A DNA stretch of 32,094 nucleotides. Source: an uncultured Collinsella sp. Its GTDB lineage: Bacteria; Actinomycetota; Coriobacteriia; Coriobacteriales; Coriobacteriaceae. Made by a program: the position numbers and the translations under genes. Every line of letters begins with the position of its first letter. Position 1 is the stretch's first letter. Below, piece by piece: positions 1 through 7,550 of this stretch. The DNA is taken from positions 1 through 32,094 of the forward strand of contig CATWQC010000020.1 of assembly GCA_958352845.1 (NCBI GenBank), given 5' to 3'. The notes beneath the pieces are model-generated. The model was given only the letters and a program-made list of their open reading frames with translations. It was not told where the DNA came from and searched no databases.

Positions 1-2
1 AC

Positions 3-539
3 AAGACCAAGCTGTTCTGTGCTTCGTTCCTTCCCGAGTTTTTGACGGGCCTGGTCGCCAACGTTGTCACATGGATCTTGACGGTCGTCTTTGGCGCCAT
101 TGCCTCTGTCGGTATGTATAGCTACTACTATCGTCCTACGGGTATTGAGGCAATTGTTACCGGCGGTGGCGTCACGCTCGCGCTGTTCTTGGTGCTGGTC
201 GCTTTCGTCACCGTATTTCTTACGGTCTTTGGCAAGATGCTCAAGCACCGTGCCGTTGGCTATTGGGCCGCACGCTATGCAAGCGAGTGGGCCGATGAGG
301 ATAAGGACGACGTCCTGACTTTTGTGTTGCCCTTCGAGAAGAAGTCCACCCCTTCGGGTTACGGTGCTCCGGATGCTTCGCCGGCACCTGCACCCGCTCC
401 CGCGACCGAGCCTGAGCCGGCGCCCGAGCCTGAGACGGCATCTGAGTCCGAGCCTGCACCTGAGCCTGAGCCTGAGCCGGCACCTGCACCTGAGCCGGCG
501 TCCGAGCCAAGCTCCGACGAGGAGCCTCAGGACGAGTAG
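3..539 (+). CDS. Membrane protein with Pro/Glu/Ala-rich acidic tail (5' end missing)
   Basis: The reading frame is open from the first complete codon, so the true start lies outside the window. The visible 178 residues hold two strongly hydrophobic stretches, roughly residues 20-35 and 57-76, separated by a short Tyr-rich loop (MYSYYYRPTG). A charged cytoplasmic-looking segment follows (KHRAVGYWAARYASEWADEDKDD). The last 55 or so residues are a low-complexity tail of Pro-Ala and Glu-Pro repeats ending DEEPQDE, probably disordered and strongly acidic. I do not recognise the family, and no catalytic motif is visible. The gene converges on the M20 hydrolase, with a strong hairpin between them. 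The coding call is firm because the codon pattern is regular and the stop is followed by a terminator. The function is unknown. Confidence 0.75.
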   Translation, partial: KTKLFCASFLPEFLTGLVANVVTWILTVVFGAIASVGMYSYYYRPTGIEAIVTGGGVTLALFLVLVAFVTVFLTVFGKMLKHRAVGYWAARYASEWADEDKDDVLTFVLPFEKKSTPSGYGAPDASPAPAPAPATEPEPAPEPETASESEPAPEPEPEPAPAPEPASEPSSDEEPQDE

Positions 540-597
540 CCACGCCGCCTGCTATTTGGGGACGGGGTAGAAATGGTAGAAATAGCGCTTGAAGAAT

Positions 598-640
598 GAG
601 CGGGGGCGGACGTTTCGATACGTCCGCCCCCGCTCTGCTT
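598..640. terminator. Strong hairpin between convergent genes
   Basis: A perfect 15-bp stem (598-612 with 621-635) with an 8-base loop lies between the stops of two convergent genes. The plus side is followed by a weak T-rich run (tgcttta). It probably terminates transcription from both directions. The fold is certain; the terminator role is inferred from position. Confidence 0.75.
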
Positions 641-670
641 TAGCCAGGCTGTTATGGATGGGTGTGACGA

Positions 671-2134
671 CTACTCGTTGTGCTTCTCCTCGTGGCGAGC
701 GGCAGCCCGCGCATCGTGGATGCCCTTGATTGCAGCATGGCGGGCGGTGCGAGCATCGTGCATGGCGTCGCGCGCCTCAGCGGCCGTGGCCTTGGCAGAG
801 CGCAGCTTGGCGGCCAAGTCGGGGTTGGTCTCGGCAACCGCGGCGATCGTGGGGCCGTCGAGCTCCTCTTGCGTGGGCTCGGCCAAAAAGTCGATAGCAT
901 ACTGGGCGGCCACCATGGAGCCCTTTGCCAGCACGGTCTCGTCAATCTTGTAGAAGCAAGAATGTTGGGCGTACGTGGCGCCAATCTGGGGGTTGCGCGT
1001 GCCAACAAAGGCGAGCACGCCCGGCACGCGGCGCAGGTACTCCGAGAAGTCCTCGCCCGAAAGCGTGCCGCGATAATGGCCTTCGCCCGCGGGGCCCAAG
1101 CACTTGACCACGGCCTGACGACAACGCTCGCTCGAGGCGACGTCGTTTTCGACCTTGTAGTTGGCGATGGTGTAGTCGGTAAGTTCGGCCTCTGCGCCCA
1201 GGGCTGCCGCGGTGTGCTCCACGATGCGGCGCATAAGCTCGGGCATTTCCTCGTGCGTCTTGTCGCCATAGGTGCGCACCGTGCCGGCGAGGTAGGCCGT
1301 GCCGGCGATAACGTTGCGCGCGGTGCCGCCGTGCAGCTCGCCGACGGTGATGACAGCCGGCTCGTAGGGGCTGATCTCGCGCGAGACGATGGTCTGCAGG
1401 GCGTTGACGATCTCGGCAGCCACCATAACGGCGTCGTGGCCGCGCTGGGGCATGGCGCCATGGCACGAGGTGCCGCGGACATCGATGCGGAACCAGTCGG
1501 TGTTTGCCATGCGCGGGCCGGGCTCACAGCTCACGGTGCCGGCGTCGACTTCGCTCCAGATATGCGCGGCGTAGGCACCATCGACGCCGTCGAGCACGCC
1601 CGTGCCGATCATGAGCTTGGCGCCCTGGCCGTTTTCCTCGCTGGGCTGGAAGACGATGCGGACCTCGCCGTGGATGTCGTCGGTCATATGGCGCAGGATC
1701 TGCAGCGTGCCGAGCATCATGGCGATGTGGCAGTCGTGGCCGCAGGCGTGCATGCAGCCCTCGTTGACGCTGGCGAACTCCTCGCCGGTCTGCTCGGTGA
1801 CGGGCAGGGCGTCGATATCCGCACGCAGCAGGATGCGGCGGCGCGGCGTGCCGTCCTCGCGATAGGCGTCGGGCGCGGTGCCGCGAAGGGTCGCCACCAG
1901 ACCCGTCTTAAGGGGGCGCTCGTAGGGGATATTCATGGCGTCGAGCTGGTTGGCGATGTCAGAAGTCGTGCGCTCCTCGGCAAGGCTCAGCTCCGGGTGC
2001 TTATGGAAGTGCCGGCGCTGCTTGATGATGTAGGGCTCAAACTCGGCGGCGATATCTCGGATGGCCGCGGTGACGTCGTCAGCCGCGCGAACCTCGGTTG
2101 CCGCCATTATCTGCTGTGCCTTGGTCTTCGTCAT
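671..2134 (-). CDS. M20D-family metal-dependent amidohydrolase / N-acyl-amino-acid hydrolase
   Basis: The 487-residue protein hydrolyses an amide bond of an N-acyl or N-aminoacyl compound with a two-metal centre. M20D members include hippurate hydrolase, IAA-amino-acid hydrolase and AbgB-like enzymes. The usual ligands are visible: Cys131 and His133 in HACGHDCH, catalytic Glu166/Glu167 in FQPSEENGQGAK, His191 in AAHIWS and His391 near the C-terminal part. Residues about 205-320 form the lid domain and SGEDFSEY (359-366) is the M20D signature. The last 65 residues are an Ala/Arg/Glu-rich helical extension beyond the usual end. The chosen start has AAGGAG 11 bases upstream. The frame stays open far upstream of this ATG, but that stretch only mirrors the opposite-strand gene. 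The substrate is unknown. It is divergent from another amidohydrolase, so the two could act on related compounds. Confidence 0.88.
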   Translation of the reverse strand: MTKTKAQQIMAATEVRAADDVTAAIRDIAAEFEPYIIKQRRHFHKHPELSLAEERTTSDIANQLDAMNIPYERPLKTGLVATLRGTAPDAYREDGTPRRRILLRADIDALPVTEQTGEEFASVNEGCMHACGHDCHIAMMLGTLQILRHMTDDIHGEVRIVFQPSEENGQGAKLMIGTGVLDGVDGAYAAHIWSEVDAGTVSCEPGPRMANTDWFRIDVRGTSCHGAMPQRGHDAVMVAAEIVNALQTIVSREISPYEPAVITVGELHGGTARNVIAGTAYLAGTVRTYGDKTHEEMPELMRRIVEHTAAALGAEAELTDYTIANYKVENDVASSERCRQAVVKCLGPAGEGHYRGTLSGEDFSEYLRRVPGVLAFVGTRNPQIGATYAQHSCFYKIDETVLAKGSMVAAQYAIDFLAEPTQEELDGPTIAAVAETNPDLAAKLRSAKATAAEARDAMHDARTARHAAIKGIHDARAAARHEEKHNE

Positions 2135-2290
2135 AGTCGATTTGCTCCTTGCTGGGTTGATCGCAAAATCGTACAGGCTCTCTCCAGTATGCCACCTGCC
2201 GCTAGGGCTGGTAAAGTTGCCGTTTGCCGCTTGGGGTTTTGTTACAAGGGCGGGGGAGTACACTCGGGGGTGTTGAATTTCCTGCCAGAA

Positions 2291-3940
2291 ATGGGGATGC
2301 CCATGCAACATATCGATCGGATTATCCGCTCCAAGAACGTCTTTACCGCGCAAGACGGCATCGATACCGCCCGCGAGCTGGCGATTGCCATCGCAAGCGA
2401 CCGTATCGTCGCAGTCGGTGCGCCCGATGACGTGATCGCCGCCGCCCCTGCTGCCACGCCGGTGGTCGACTACGGCGAGCAATTCATCTGCCCCGGTTTC
2501 CATGACGCTCATCTGCACTTCTTCCATACCTCGGTTGGCTCCTCGCCGTACATGCTCATGGACATGGGCACGTCCGAGGCGGCGCTGGTGCAACACGCAC
2601 TCGAGTTTTCCCAGGACCTGCCCGACGACGCTTGGGTTGTGACGCAGGGCTGGCGCGACTACCGTTGGGACCCGCCCGAGCATCCTACCAAGGCGTCGCT
2701 CGATGCGGCATTCCCCGATCGTCCCTGCGTTATGTATTCGGGCGATGGGCACACGCTTTGGCTCAACAGCCGTGCACTCGAGGCGCTCGGCGTCACGCGC
2801 GACAGCGAGCCGCCAGCGGGCGGTAGCTACGACAAAGACGCAAACGGCGAGATCACGGGCATTGCTCACGAGGCGGCTGCCATGCAGCTGTTGCCGCGCT
2901 GCCTTGAGTGGCTGGGCGAAGATCGCATCGCAAGCGCCTACGCCGATCAAATGAGGCGCATGGCCGAGCAGGGTATTACCTCGATCTGCGATATGTCGCT
3001 CATGCCCATGCCGGGCTGCGATTTTATCCGCGACGATGTCTACGACAAGCTGCAGACGACCGGCAAGCTGGGCATTCGTGCCCATCTGTTCCCCACGCTG
3101 TTGGATGACCAATCGCGCTTGGAAGAACTCCAGACCCGCTACGCGAACAATGCGCTGCTCTCGGCGCCAGGCTTTAAACAGTTCTTCGACGGCGTGTCGA
3201 GCGAGCATACCGCATACCTCACTGAGCCCTATACCAACCCGCGCTTCCCGGGCGACCAGGGTCGTCTGACGGTCCCGGCTGAGCGCATGCGCAAACTGGT
3301 TCTGGCGGCCGCGGAGCGCGGTCACACCGTGCGCATCCACGTCATCGGTGACGGTGCGATTCATGCCGCGCTGGATATCTTCGAGGAGGCGGCCGATCTG
3401 TACGGCCTGCCCCAGCACGGCCATAACACGCTCGAGCACCTGGAGAACCTTCTGCCCGAGGACATCGACCGCCTGCGCAAGCTCAACGTGGTTGCTTCGA
3501 GCCAGCCTTGCCACATTACACTCGACCCGGGTGGACCCGAGCGCGATCTGGGCCTGGAACGCAGCCGCATCATGTGGCCGTTTGCAACCTATAAGCAGCG
3601 CGGCATTCGCCAAGCCTTCGGTACCGACAGCCCTATCACGCCCGTTACCAGCATGAACGTGCTCTACACGGCTATCACTCGCCAGGACCCCAAAAGCCAC
3701 TGGCCCGCGGGCGGCTGGTTGCCGAGCGAGCGCATCGATGCAGCAACGGCTCTGCGCAACTACACCCTGGGCAGCGCCTATGCAGCGGGCGACGAGCAAA
3801 ACCTCGGCAGCTTGGAGCCTGGCAAGTACGCCGACCTGGTAGTCCTGGACCAAAACCCGCTCACCATCGACCCCCAAGAGCTCCAGGCCACCAAGGTTCA
3901 GGCAACCTACCTAGCAGGCAACTTGATTTACGAGCGCTAA
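2291..3940 (+). CDS. YtcJ-like amidohydrolase (Amidohydro_3 family)
   Basis: This 549-residue metal-dependent hydrolase belongs to the YtcJ / amidohydrolase-3 group. The N-terminal part shows the composite-domain strand pattern, then HDAHLHF (residues 71-77) giving the HxH metal pair. Later come IHVIGDGAIH, the LEHLENL histidine, and the AFGTDSPITP aspartate that completes the metal site. The C-terminus is the typical LGSLEPGKYADLVVLDQNPL closing strand. The start is uncertain: ATG codons at 2291, 2297 and 2303 are in frame, and a GTG at 2270 lies 11 bases after GGGGGAG. I chose the first ATG. The reaction in vivo is unknown for most relatives. The divergent spacer of about 156 bp must hold both promoters, but I see no confident boxes. 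Confidence 0.86.
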   Translation: MGMPMQHIDRIIRSKNVFTAQDGIDTARELAIAIASDRIVAVGAPDDVIAAAPAATPVVDYGEQFICPGFHDAHLHFFHTSVGSSPYMLMDMGTSEAALVQHALEFSQDLPDDAWVVTQGWRDYRWDPPEHPTKASLDAAFPDRPCVMYSGDGHTLWLNSRALEALGVTRDSEPPAGGSYDKDANGEITGIAHEAAAMQLLPRCLEWLGEDRIASAYADQMRRMAEQGITSICDMSLMPMPGCDFIRDDVYDKLQTTGKLGIRAHLFPTLLDDQSRLEELQTRYANNALLSAPGFKQFFDGVSSEHTAYLTEPYTNPRFPGDQGRLTVPAERMRKLVLAAAERGHTVRIHVIGDGAIHAALDIFEEAADLYGLPQHGHNTLEHLENLLPEDIDRLRKLNVVASSQPCHITLDPGGPERDLGLERSRIMWPFATYKQRGIRQAFGTDSPITPVTSMNVLYTAITRQDPKSHWPAGGWLPSERIDAATALRNYTLGSAYAAGDEQNLGSLEPGKYADLVVLDQNPLTIDPQELQATKVQATYLAGNLIYER

Positions 3941-3958
3941 TAATCATGCCGTACCGTT

Positions 3959-4006
3959 AAACGCGGCTCGGGCAGCCTATTTTGGGTTGGCGCTCGAGCC
4001 GCGTTT
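3959..4006 (+). terminator. Hairpin terminator after the YtcJ-like gene
   Basis: A perfect 12-bp stem, aaacgcggctcg (3959-3970) with cgagccgcgttt (3995-4006), encloses a 24-base loop and begins 18 bases after the stop. The right arm ends in TTT. It is probably the transcript end. Confidence 0.65.
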
Positions 4007-4197
4007 GTATATCGGTGGGGACTCGCTGTGAGCGTCCCTGCTCTGCTTGATTTGAGCGTGGGGTGGGGCGCCGCTGCCCCCACGCGCTCAATTTGGACAT
4101 CAGCAATGCGGTCTCTTGGTGTTTTGCATACTTTCCATTACAGATTGCATAAATAGGCTGGGATGTTCTTTCTGGTCCTGATGTACCCCCGCCTGGG
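4007..4197. repeat. Intergenic stretch with an imperfect hairpin (4050-4092)
   Basis: No credible gene is seen here. A stem forms between atttgagcgtgggg (4050-4063) and ccccacgcgctcaaat (4077-4092), with a two-base bulge. The rest shows nothing recognisable. This is the first of several palindromes in the spacer before groES. Confidence 0.5.
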
Positions 4198-4435
4198 CCG
4201 TGCAAAAAACGGAGTATTCAGCAACGCAGGTTCCGTCGGTGCCGCTGCAGTCGGGTAACGTTGTGGAGATTGACGTCATTTCGGGCTCCGGTGCGACGCG
4301 AGGCATGCCTTTTTGTCCCAACGGGGTCTGCCCACCGACCAAAACCGCCCGCTGAAAGCATCCTTGGGACCAAAAAAGTATGTCCGGCGCGTATGCATTT
4401 AGCCTGGCCTGCTGAATACTCCCAAAAATGCACGG
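4198..4435. repeat. Long imperfect palindrome, 238 bp
   Basis: The outer arms 4198-4223 and 4410-4435 match as inverted repeats: ccgtgca, a six-base mismatch block, then an exact 13-mer ggagtattcagca. A second inner pair also matches imperfectly around 4299-4325 and 4364-4394, where a cgcg...ctttttgtccc block faces gggaccaaaaaa...cgcg. Open frames cross it on both strands but read like chance products of the palindrome. It may be a dispersed palindromic element or encode a structured RNA. No transposase or target-site duplication was recognised. Confidence 0.6.
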
Positions 4436-4504
4436 TGCTCCCCGGGGGACCCGTGCGCGCGGCGAAAACCATGCCCATGTCGCTATCCGCATCGCCATTT
4501 TGCT

Positions 4505-4720
4505 GCACTGACTTTTCTGAATGCCGGGCCCGAGTTGGTCAACCTGGCTCGCGGGGCGGACCGGAGGGCATGAAGTTTGTCGCGAGTTCCGCACGCAAAG
4601 GAAAGCACTTAACGTGCTTTCCGTCTTGCGCAGGACTGTAGAGCAGCAAACTTCATGCCCTCCGGTCCGCCCCGGGAGCCACTGCCAAGTTATCCCCCGG
4701 CATTCAGAAAATCTAAGTGC
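4505..4720. repeat. Long palindrome with 33-base arms and a central hairpin
   Basis: Arms 4546-4578 and 4648-4680 are inverted repeats with one mismatch in 33 bases. Matching resumes further out: a 16-base block at 4513-4528 pairs exactly with 4696-4711, and gcact (4505-4509) pairs with agtgc (4716-4720). The centre holds its own hairpin, ggaaagcac / gtgctttcc (4600-4608 / 4614-4622), with cgcaa/ttgcg outside it. The whole unit could extrude as a cruciform or fold as one RNA. It lies immediately upstream of the groES promoter region. Confidence 0.75.
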
Positions 4721-4746
4721 CAAAAAATAAGATTTTTTGACTCCAT

Positions 4747-4828
4747 GTTGTATAACCCGCCATTCGTGGGTACCATTCAACGCGTACGCAAACAAAAAGG
4801 GTTAACCCGCGCGGCATGACCGCGCGGC
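4747..4828 (+). promoter_or_regulatory. groES leader: possible operator and a GC hairpin
   Basis: A TATAAC box (4751-4756) could be a -10 element, but no well-spaced -35 is visible. An imperfect inverted repeat runs from gttgtataaccc to gggtaccattcaac (about 4747-4780). Just before the ribosome site, two copies of ccgcgcgg (4807-4814 and 4820-4827) form an 8-bp stem with a 5-base loop. I see neither a CIRCE element nor an HspR-type inverted repeat, so the heat-shock control is not evident. Confidence 0.35.
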
Positions 4829-4848
4829 CCACAAAGGAGGAAACAAGC

Positions 4849-5142
4849 ATGTCGTCTTTGAAGCCGCTTGCAGATCGCGTCCTGGTCAAGCCCGACGAGG
4901 CCGAGCAGAAGACCGCTTCTGGTCTGTACATCGCTAGCAACGCTCAGGAGAAGCCGCAGCGCGGCACCATCGTTGCCGTTGGCGCCGGTAAGGTCAACGA
5001 CAAGGGCGAGCGCATTCCCATGGACGTTCAGGTCGGCGACGTTGTCATCTACGGTAAGTTTGGTGGCAACGAGGTCAAGGTCGACGGCGAGAAGTATCTG
5101 CTGATGCGCGCCGACGACATCTACGCCGTCGTCGAGGCCTAG
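4849..5142 (+). CDS. groES: Co-chaperonin GroES
   Basis: This 97-residue GroES subunit caps the GroEL cavity as a heptamer and helps release folded protein in the cytoplasm. Family features are clear: LKPLADRVLVKPDEAEQKTASGLYI at the start (the last part is the mobile loop region), GTIVAVGAGK for the roof-side turn, VQVGDVVIYGKFGGNEVKVD and the C-terminal YLLMRADDIYAVVE. The length is typical. AAAGGAGG sits 8 bases before the chosen ATG, which rules out an in-frame ATG 33 bases upstream that lies inside the leader hairpin. groEL follows after 96 bp with its own ribosome site, so the two are almost certainly one operon. Confidence 0.98.
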   Translation: MSSLKPLADRVLVKPDEAEQKTASGLYIASNAQEKPQRGTIVAVGAGKVNDKGERIPMDVQVGDVVIYGKFGGNEVKVDGEKYLLMRADDIYAVVEA

Positions 5143-5238
5143 CCTCGTCAGAATCTCTGATTCGTCTTTGAACGCGCCTGCCGCATAGGACTCGGAAGCG
5201 GCGACGCGAGTCACATTTCTTTTGGAGGATTACCTACC

Positions 5239-6876
5239 ATGGCAAAGAACATTACGTTCAACACCGATGCCCGCGCCAAGCTCGCAAAGGGCGTCAACAC
5301 TCTGGCCGATGCCGTTACCGTCACCATGGGCCCCAAGGGCCGTTACGTCGCTCTGCAGCGCACGTTCGGTGCCCCGACCATCACCAACGACGGCGTTTCC
5401 GTCGCTAAGGAGATCGAGCTCGAGGACAACATCGAGAACATGGGCGCTCAGCTGGTGAAGGAGGTCGCCACCAAGACCAACGACACCGTGGGTGACGGCA
5501 CCACCACCGCAACCCTGCTCGCTCAGGCTATCGTCAACGACGGTCTGCGCAACGTCGCCGCTGGCGCTAACCCGCTGGCCATCCGTCGCGGCATCGACAA
5601 GGCCGTCAACGCCGCCGTCGCCGAGATGAAGAAGCAGGCCAAGCCGGTCGAGACCAAGGAGCAGATCGCTTCCGTCGGCACCATCTCCGCTGGTGACCCC
5701 GAGGTTGGCGAGAAGATCGCCGAGGCCATGGAGGTCGTGGGCAAGGACGGCGTCATCACCGTCGAGGATTCCCAGACGTTCGACATTACCATCGACACTG
5801 TCGAGGGCATGCAGTTCGACAAGGGCTATGTCTCCGCTTACTTCGTCACGGACAACGACCGCATGGAGGCCGTGATGAAGGATCCGTACATCCTCATCAC
5901 CGACCAGAAGATCTCCAGCGTCCAGGACATCATGCCTGTTCTCGAGGCTGTCCAGCGCGCCGGCCGCGGCCTGCTCATCATCGCTGAGGACATCGACGGC
6001 GAGGCTCTGCCGACCCTGGTCCTCAACAAGATCCGTGGCGCTCTCAACGTCTGCGCCGTCAAGGCTCCGGGTTACGGCGATCGCCGCAAGCGCATCCTCG
6101 AGGACATCGCCGTCCTCACCGGTGGCCAGGCCGCTCTGGACGAGCTGGGCGTGAAGGTCGCTGACATCACCGCCGATATGCTCGGTACCGCTAAGTCCGT
6201 CACCATCTCCAAGGACAACACCGTCGTCGTCGGCGGCGCTGGCTCCAAGGAGGCCATCGACGCTCGCATCGCTCAGATCAAGGGCGAGATGGAGAACACC
6301 ACCTCTGACTTCGACCGCGAGAAGCTCCAGGAGCGCCTGGCTAAGCTCTCCGGTGGCGTTGCCGTCATCAAGGTCGGCGCTGCTACCGAGTCCGAGCTCA
6401 AGGAGATCAAGCACCGCGTCGAGGACGCCTTGCAGGCTACCCGCGCTGCTGTCGAGGAGGGCATTGTCGCTGGCGGCGGCGTCGCCTTCATGGACGCTGC
6501 TCCTGCGCTCGACGCTGTTGAGATTGACGACCCCGAGGAGAAGATCGGCGTCGATATCGTCAAGAAGGCTCTGACCGCTCCGGTCGCTACCATCGCCAAG
6601 AACGCTGGCTTTGAGGGCGCTGTCGTGGTCGACAAGGTTGCCGAGCTGCCCGCCGGCCAGGGTCTCAACTCTGCCAACGGCGAGTGGGGCGACATGATCG
6701 AGATGGGCGTCCTCGACCCCGTCAAGGTCAGCCGCGTCACCCTGCAGAACGCTGCTTCTGTCGCCAGCCTGATCCTCATCACCGAGGCCACCGTCTCCGA
6801 TGTGCCCAAGAACACTCAGCTTGAGGACGCTATCGCTGCTGCCACCGCTGGTCAGCAGGGCGGCGGTATGTACTAA
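5239..6876 (+). CDS. groEL: Chaperonin GroEL
   Basis: This is a 545-residue chaperonin subunit that forms the tetradecameric folding chamber and hydrolyses ATP to drive folding cycles with GroES. Equatorial ATP-site motifs are intact: VTMGPKGR (28-35), TNDGVSVAKEIELED (49-63) and NDTVGDGTTTATLLA (81-95, catalytic Asp86). The apical and intermediate domains follow with GYGDRRK and the C-terminal equatorial half with VEEGIVAGGGVAF. The tail is short, ending GQQGGGMY rather than a long Gly-Gly-Met repeat or a His-rich tail. TTGGAGGA lies 10 bases upstream of ATG. The gene is very GC-rich at third positions and uses a narrow codon set, as expected for a highly expressed gene. Confidence 0.99.
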   Translation: MAKNITFNTDARAKLAKGVNTLADAVTVTMGPKGRYVALQRTFGAPTITNDGVSVAKEIELEDNIENMGAQLVKEVATKTNDTVGDGTTTATLLAQAIVNDGLRNVAAGANPLAIRRGIDKAVNAAVAEMKKQAKPVETKEQIASVGTISAGDPEVGEKIAEAMEVVGKDGVITVEDSQTFDITIDTVEGMQFDKGYVSAYFVTDNDRMEAVMKDPYILITDQKISSVQDIMPVLEAVQRAGRGLLIIAEDIDGEALPTLVLNKIRGALNVCAVKAPGYGDRRKRILEDIAVLTGGQAALDELGVKVADITADMLGTAKSVTISKDNTVVVGGAGSKEAIDARIAQIKGEMENTTSDFDREKLQERLAKLSGGVAVIKVGAATESELKEIKHRVEDALQATRAAVEEGIVAGGGVAFMDAAPALDAVEIDDPEEKIGVDIVKKALTAPVATIAKNAGFEGAVVVDKVAELPAGQGLNSANGEWGDMIEMGVLDPVKVSRVTLQNAASVASLILITEATVSDVPKNTQLEDAIAAATAGQQGGGMY

Positions 6877-6902
6877 GGCCGACAAGGTCTAGAACTCCCA
6901 CC

Positions 6903-7047
6903 GGGAATCCGGGGGCGTGACGGGGGTTTCTCTCCGGAACGTCCTCGGACATGCAAAGAGGCTCCGCATCGCGCTTCGCGCTGCGGAGCTTCTTTGCGTC
7001 CTGCGGAATGTTCCGGAGAGAAACCCCCGTCACGCCCCCGGATTCCC
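6903..7047. repeat. Palindrome with perfect 38-base arms downstream of groEL
   Basis: Arms 6903-6940 and 7010-7047 are exact inverted repeats of 38 bases. Between them lies a second nested stem: gcaaagaggctccgca facing tgcggagcttctttgc, around a GCGC-TTCG-CGC core. The flanks 6878-6890 and 7056-7070 show a weaker outer match (gccgac...gg). It starts 27 bases after the groEL stop and may end the groESL transcript, but it is far longer than a terminator needs and has no U-run. It more likely belongs to a palindromic repeat family. Confidence 0.75.
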
Positions 7048-7076
7048 TGCGTTTACGGCCTTGAGGTCGGCTCGCG

Positions 7077-7234
7077 GAGAAGGATGTGGTTGATGGGGAT
7101 ACGTGTCCCTTTCGCTGTTTCGCGCTTTGCGCGAAAGGCGCACTACTTTGGAGCGAACGGAGAACGTGGTTGTTGGGTTGACTGGTCCCTTTTGCTGTTT
7201 CGCGGCTTTGCCGCGAAAAGCGCAGTACTTTGGG
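7077..7234 (+). repeat. Tandem repeat of about 82 bp, two units, each with a hairpin
   Basis: Two diverged units sit head to tail at 7077-7157 and 7159-7234. Each reads about gtggttg-ggg-gtcccttt-gctgtttcgcg-ctttg-cgcgaaa-gcgca-tactttgg. The central hairpins are tttcgcgc/gcgcgaaa and tttcgcggc/gccgcgaaa. The differences in the stems are compensated on both sides, which suggests that the RNA or DNA fold is kept. Nothing else is recognised between groEL and the riboswitch. Confidence 0.6.
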
Positions 7235-7319
7235 ATGGGTGGGGTGCGTTATTGTCGCACTACTCTGTCCCGGCGCATTTCTGGAACGTTTCTCCCACCA
7301 TAAATTACCCTTGGCATAC

Positions 7320-7347
7320 TTGCGCGAAAACCTGCCCGTGCTACACT
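7320..7347 (+). promoter_or_regulatory. Promoter for the riboflavin-transport operon
   Basis: TTGCGC (7320-7325) and TACACT (7342-7347) are spaced by 16 bases, and transcription would start a few bases before the FMN riboswitch. The position fits well. The boxes are only moderately close to consensus. Confidence 0.5.
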
Positions 7348-7351
7348 TGCA

Positions 7352-7541
7352 ATTGCTGTTTCAGGGCGGGGTGAAATTCCCCACTGGCGGTAAATCGGGC
7401 GGTGTCAAAGGGACGCCGTGGCGCAGGCGAGATGCCTGCGACCGAGCCGATGAGTCCGCGACCCGTGTGTGCGTTGGTTCGCATGCCGGCTGAACTGGTG
7501 AGATCCCAGTACCAACGGTTAGAGTCCGGATGAAAGAGGCA
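7352..7541 (+). ncRNA. FMN riboswitch (RFN element)
   Basis: The conserved core is easy to recognise. The 5' part reads cagggcggggtgaaattcc followed by ccactggcggta. The 3' part reads actggtgagatcccagta, then ccaacggttagagtccg and gatgaaagaggca, which closes helix P1 with gctgtttc. The stretch between is longer than usual and holds an extended variable arm with gcgcaggcgagatgcctgcg. FMN binding normally lowers expression of the downstream gene. The 3' end lies only 9 bases before the ribU ATG, so the ribosome site AGGTGAT is next to P1. Control is therefore more likely at translation initiation than by termination, because no terminator is seen. Confidence 0.97.
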
Positions 7542-7550
7542 GGTGATCTT

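Noticed and set aside
680..2290. Plus-strand extension upstream of the YtcJ-like gene
   Set aside because: It is antisense to the M20 gene and lacks domain signals; the family's N-terminus matches the start near 2291.
2135..3877. Minus-strand extension of the M20 hydrolase by about 580 codons
   Set aside because: It only mirrors the plus-strand YtcJ-like gene; composition is not protein-like and AAGGAG marks the true ATG at 2134.
4100..4795. Possible protein genes in the palindrome region before groES
   Set aside because: Frames cross inverted repeats on both strands and give mirror-image peptides; no start with a ribosome site.
5230..6885. Long open frame antisense to groEL
   Set aside because: GC-biased codons of groEL leave the opposite frame open; Leu/Asp/Gly-rich translation has no motifs and no ribosome site.
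7352..7541. Terminator-type control by the FMN riboswitch
   Set aside because: No hairpin with a U-run lies between the aptamer and ribU; the ribosome site directly follows P1, so translation control is more likely.
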